From Candidatus Moraniibacteriota bacterium (GTDB taxonomy: Bacteria > Patescibacteriota > Minisyncoccia > Moranbacterales > GCA-2747515): a stretch of DNA of 5,760 nucleotides. The stretch spans positions 1-5,760 of the forward strand of contig JALVPE010000040.1 of NCBI GenBank assembly GCA_027031945.1, written 5' to 3'. Below, piece after piece: positions 4,696 through 5,760 of the stretch. The position numbers and the translations under genes were made by a program. The notes beneath the pieces are model-generated. The model worked only from the letters and a program-made list of their open reading frames with translations, ran no database searches and was not told the origin of the DNA. Every line of letters begins with the position of its first letter. The stretch's first letter is position 1.

Positions 4696-5760
4696 ATGAA
4701 TTTTGAGTTTAAAAAATTAAATAAACGACAAGAAATAGTTTTGGATTATGTTTCCAAAAATTCAAATGCTTCTGTTTCAAAAATTTTTAGCTATGTACAA
4801 AAAAGAGTTGAAAAAGTTTCTCGTATTACAATTATTCGTGATTTAGGGTTTTTGGTTGACCAAAAATTTTTAATTCGTCAAGGTGCTGGCAGGGCGGTAA
4901 AATATAGTATTTCTCCACAGTATAATCTTATAAGAAATATTGATGTAGAAAAATATTTTGCAATTTCTTTTGATCAACGTCAAATAAAAAAGAATTTTGA
5001 TTTTGAAATTTTTGAAGTTATGAAAAATGATATTTTTACCAAAGAAGAAGAGGAATTACTTTTATCTTTACATAATGAATTTCAACAAAGATTTAAATCA
5101 TTGAAAAGTGAAACTTTAATTAAAAAAGAATTTGAAAGAATTATTATTGAATTTTCTTGGAAGTCATCACAAATTGAGGGTAACACTTATTCACTTTTGG
5201 ATACCGAGACACTTATTAAAGAAAACAAAGTTGCTGAAGGAAAAACTGCACAGGAAGCGCAAATGATTTTAAATCACAAAAAAACTTTTGATTTTGTTTT
5301 GAAAAAACCAACTTATTTTAAAGATATTTCTCGTGCAAAAATTGAGGAAATTCACAAATTATTAACTTTTAATTTAGGCATTGTAAAAAATTTACGTCAA
5401 TCACCAGTAGGTATTATAGGAACAAATTATCAGCCTTTGGACAATGTTTTTCAGATAGAAGAAGCAATAGAAAAAATGTGTCGGTTAATTAATAGTAAAG
5501 ATAGTTTATTTGAAAAGTCTTTTTTGAGTTTGATTTTGCTTTCCTACATACAATCATTTGAAGATGGAAACAAAAGAACAGCTCGTATGGTTGCCAATGC
5601 AATTTTGTTAGCTTATGAAAGTGTTCCAATTTCTTATCGTGCAGTTAATGAAACAGAATACAAAAAGGCAAGTATAATTTTTTATGAAATAAACAATTTA
5701 TTTTATTTTAAACAAATTTTTATTAAACAATTTGAATTTGCTGTAAAAAACTATTTTTTG
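4696..5760 (+). CDS. Winged-helix plus Fic-domain protein with a His-to-Gln change in the Fic motif (runs off the window edge)
   Basis: The 355 visible codons are open to the edge, so the C-terminus is not seen. Residues 9-72 form a DeoR-like winged helix: LNKRQEIVLDYV (8-19), SRITIIRDLGFL (42-53), then a wing with RQGAGRAVKYSI (61-72). The Fic region follows. SSQIEGN (157-163) fits the class II inhibitory motif [S/T]xxxE[G/N], here Ser157 to Gly162. VGIIGTNYQPL (238-248) fits the target-binding flap. The Fic motif reads QSFEDGNKRTAR (286-297) against the consensus HxFx[D/E]GN[G/K]RxxR. The expected catalytic His is Gln286, while Phe288, Asp290, Asn292, Arg294 and Arg297 are kept. Fic enzymes usually transfer AMP from ATP to target hydroxyls, with this His as base; ordinary activity is therefore doubtful, and a binding or regulatory role is possible. 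ATG 4696 lacks a Shine-Dalgarno and fits the promoter at 4637-4665. Family assignment is strong; target unknown. Confidence 0.88.
   Translation, partial: MNFEFKKLNKRQEIVLDYVSKNSNASVSKIFSYVQKRVEKVSRITIIRDLGFLVDQKFLIRQGAGRAVKYSISPQYNLIRNIDVEKYFAISFDQRQIKKNFDFEIFEVMKNDIFTKEEEELLLSLHNEFQQRFKSLKSETLIKKEFERIIIEFSWKSSQIEGNTYSLLDTETLIKENKVAEGKTAQEAQMILNHKKTFDFVLKKPTYFKDISRAKIEEIHKLLTFNLGIVKNLRQSPVGIIGTNYQPLDNVFQIEEAIEKMCRLINSKDSLFEKSFLSLILLSYIQSFEDGNKRTARMVANAILLAYESVPISYRAVNETEYKKASIIFYEINNLFYFKQIFIKQFEFAVKNYFL

Noticed and set aside
178..5760. Use of the UGA=Gly code known from Gracilibacteria/SR1
   Set aside because: Main reading frames are intact without in-frame TGA, GGA Gly codons are common and stops are TAA, so the standard bacterial code explains the data.

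Overview
The window is AT-rich bacterial DNA with compact genes. I count six protein-coding loci (one truncated, one running off the right edge) and one very small candidate ORF. No rRNA, tRNA, CRISPR array, transposase or phage structural gene was seen. Small standalone housekeeping genes, an uncharacterised membrane protein and a lack of clear Shine-Dalgarno sequences suggest a Candidate Phyla Radiation (Patescibacteria)-like genome. That placement is an inference; a low-GC Firmicute or another AT-rich lineage is not excluded. The main ORFs have no in-frame TGA, use TGG for Trp and GGA freely for Gly, and end in TAA, so nothing points to the UGA=Gly code of Gracilibacteria/SR1.

Layout. Positions 1-177 are a non-coding leader with a good sigma70-type promoter and small inverted repeats. 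Positions 178-642 (+) encode a small S24/S26 (LexA/signal-peptidase fold) peptidase-like protein with an N-terminal signal peptide or anchor. A 19-bp perfect hairpin separates it from a convergent short-type mannose-1-phosphate guanylyltransferase (679-1761, -). The divergent spacer 1762-2038 carries a manC promoter, an ispG promoter and a perfect 32-bp palindrome. IspG, the [4Fe-4S] enzyme of the MEP isoprenoid pathway, occupies 2039-3235 (+). The spacer 3236-3612 holds a probable terminator and a 25-codon hydrophobic ORF. A 265-residue multi-pass membrane protein of unknown function follows (3613-4410, +). Convergent to it is the C-terminal half of a MIP18/SufT-type (DUF59) Fe-S assembly protein (4427-4600, -). 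Its missing N-terminal half is replaced by the promoter region of a Fic-domain gene (4696 to the edge, +).

Functional picture. ManC (GDP-mannose for surface glycans) and IspG (isoprenoid precursors, including the polyprenyl carriers used for glycans) both fit envelope biosynthesis, but they are transcribed separately, so no operon is implied. The most unusual part is the right end: a winged-helix plus Fic protein whose Fic motif has Gln where the catalytic His should be, although the class II inhibitory motif is kept. It sits behind a promoter overlapped by a dyad that could be its own operator. I found no complete, clearly new multi-gene system; the Fic locus is the best lead.
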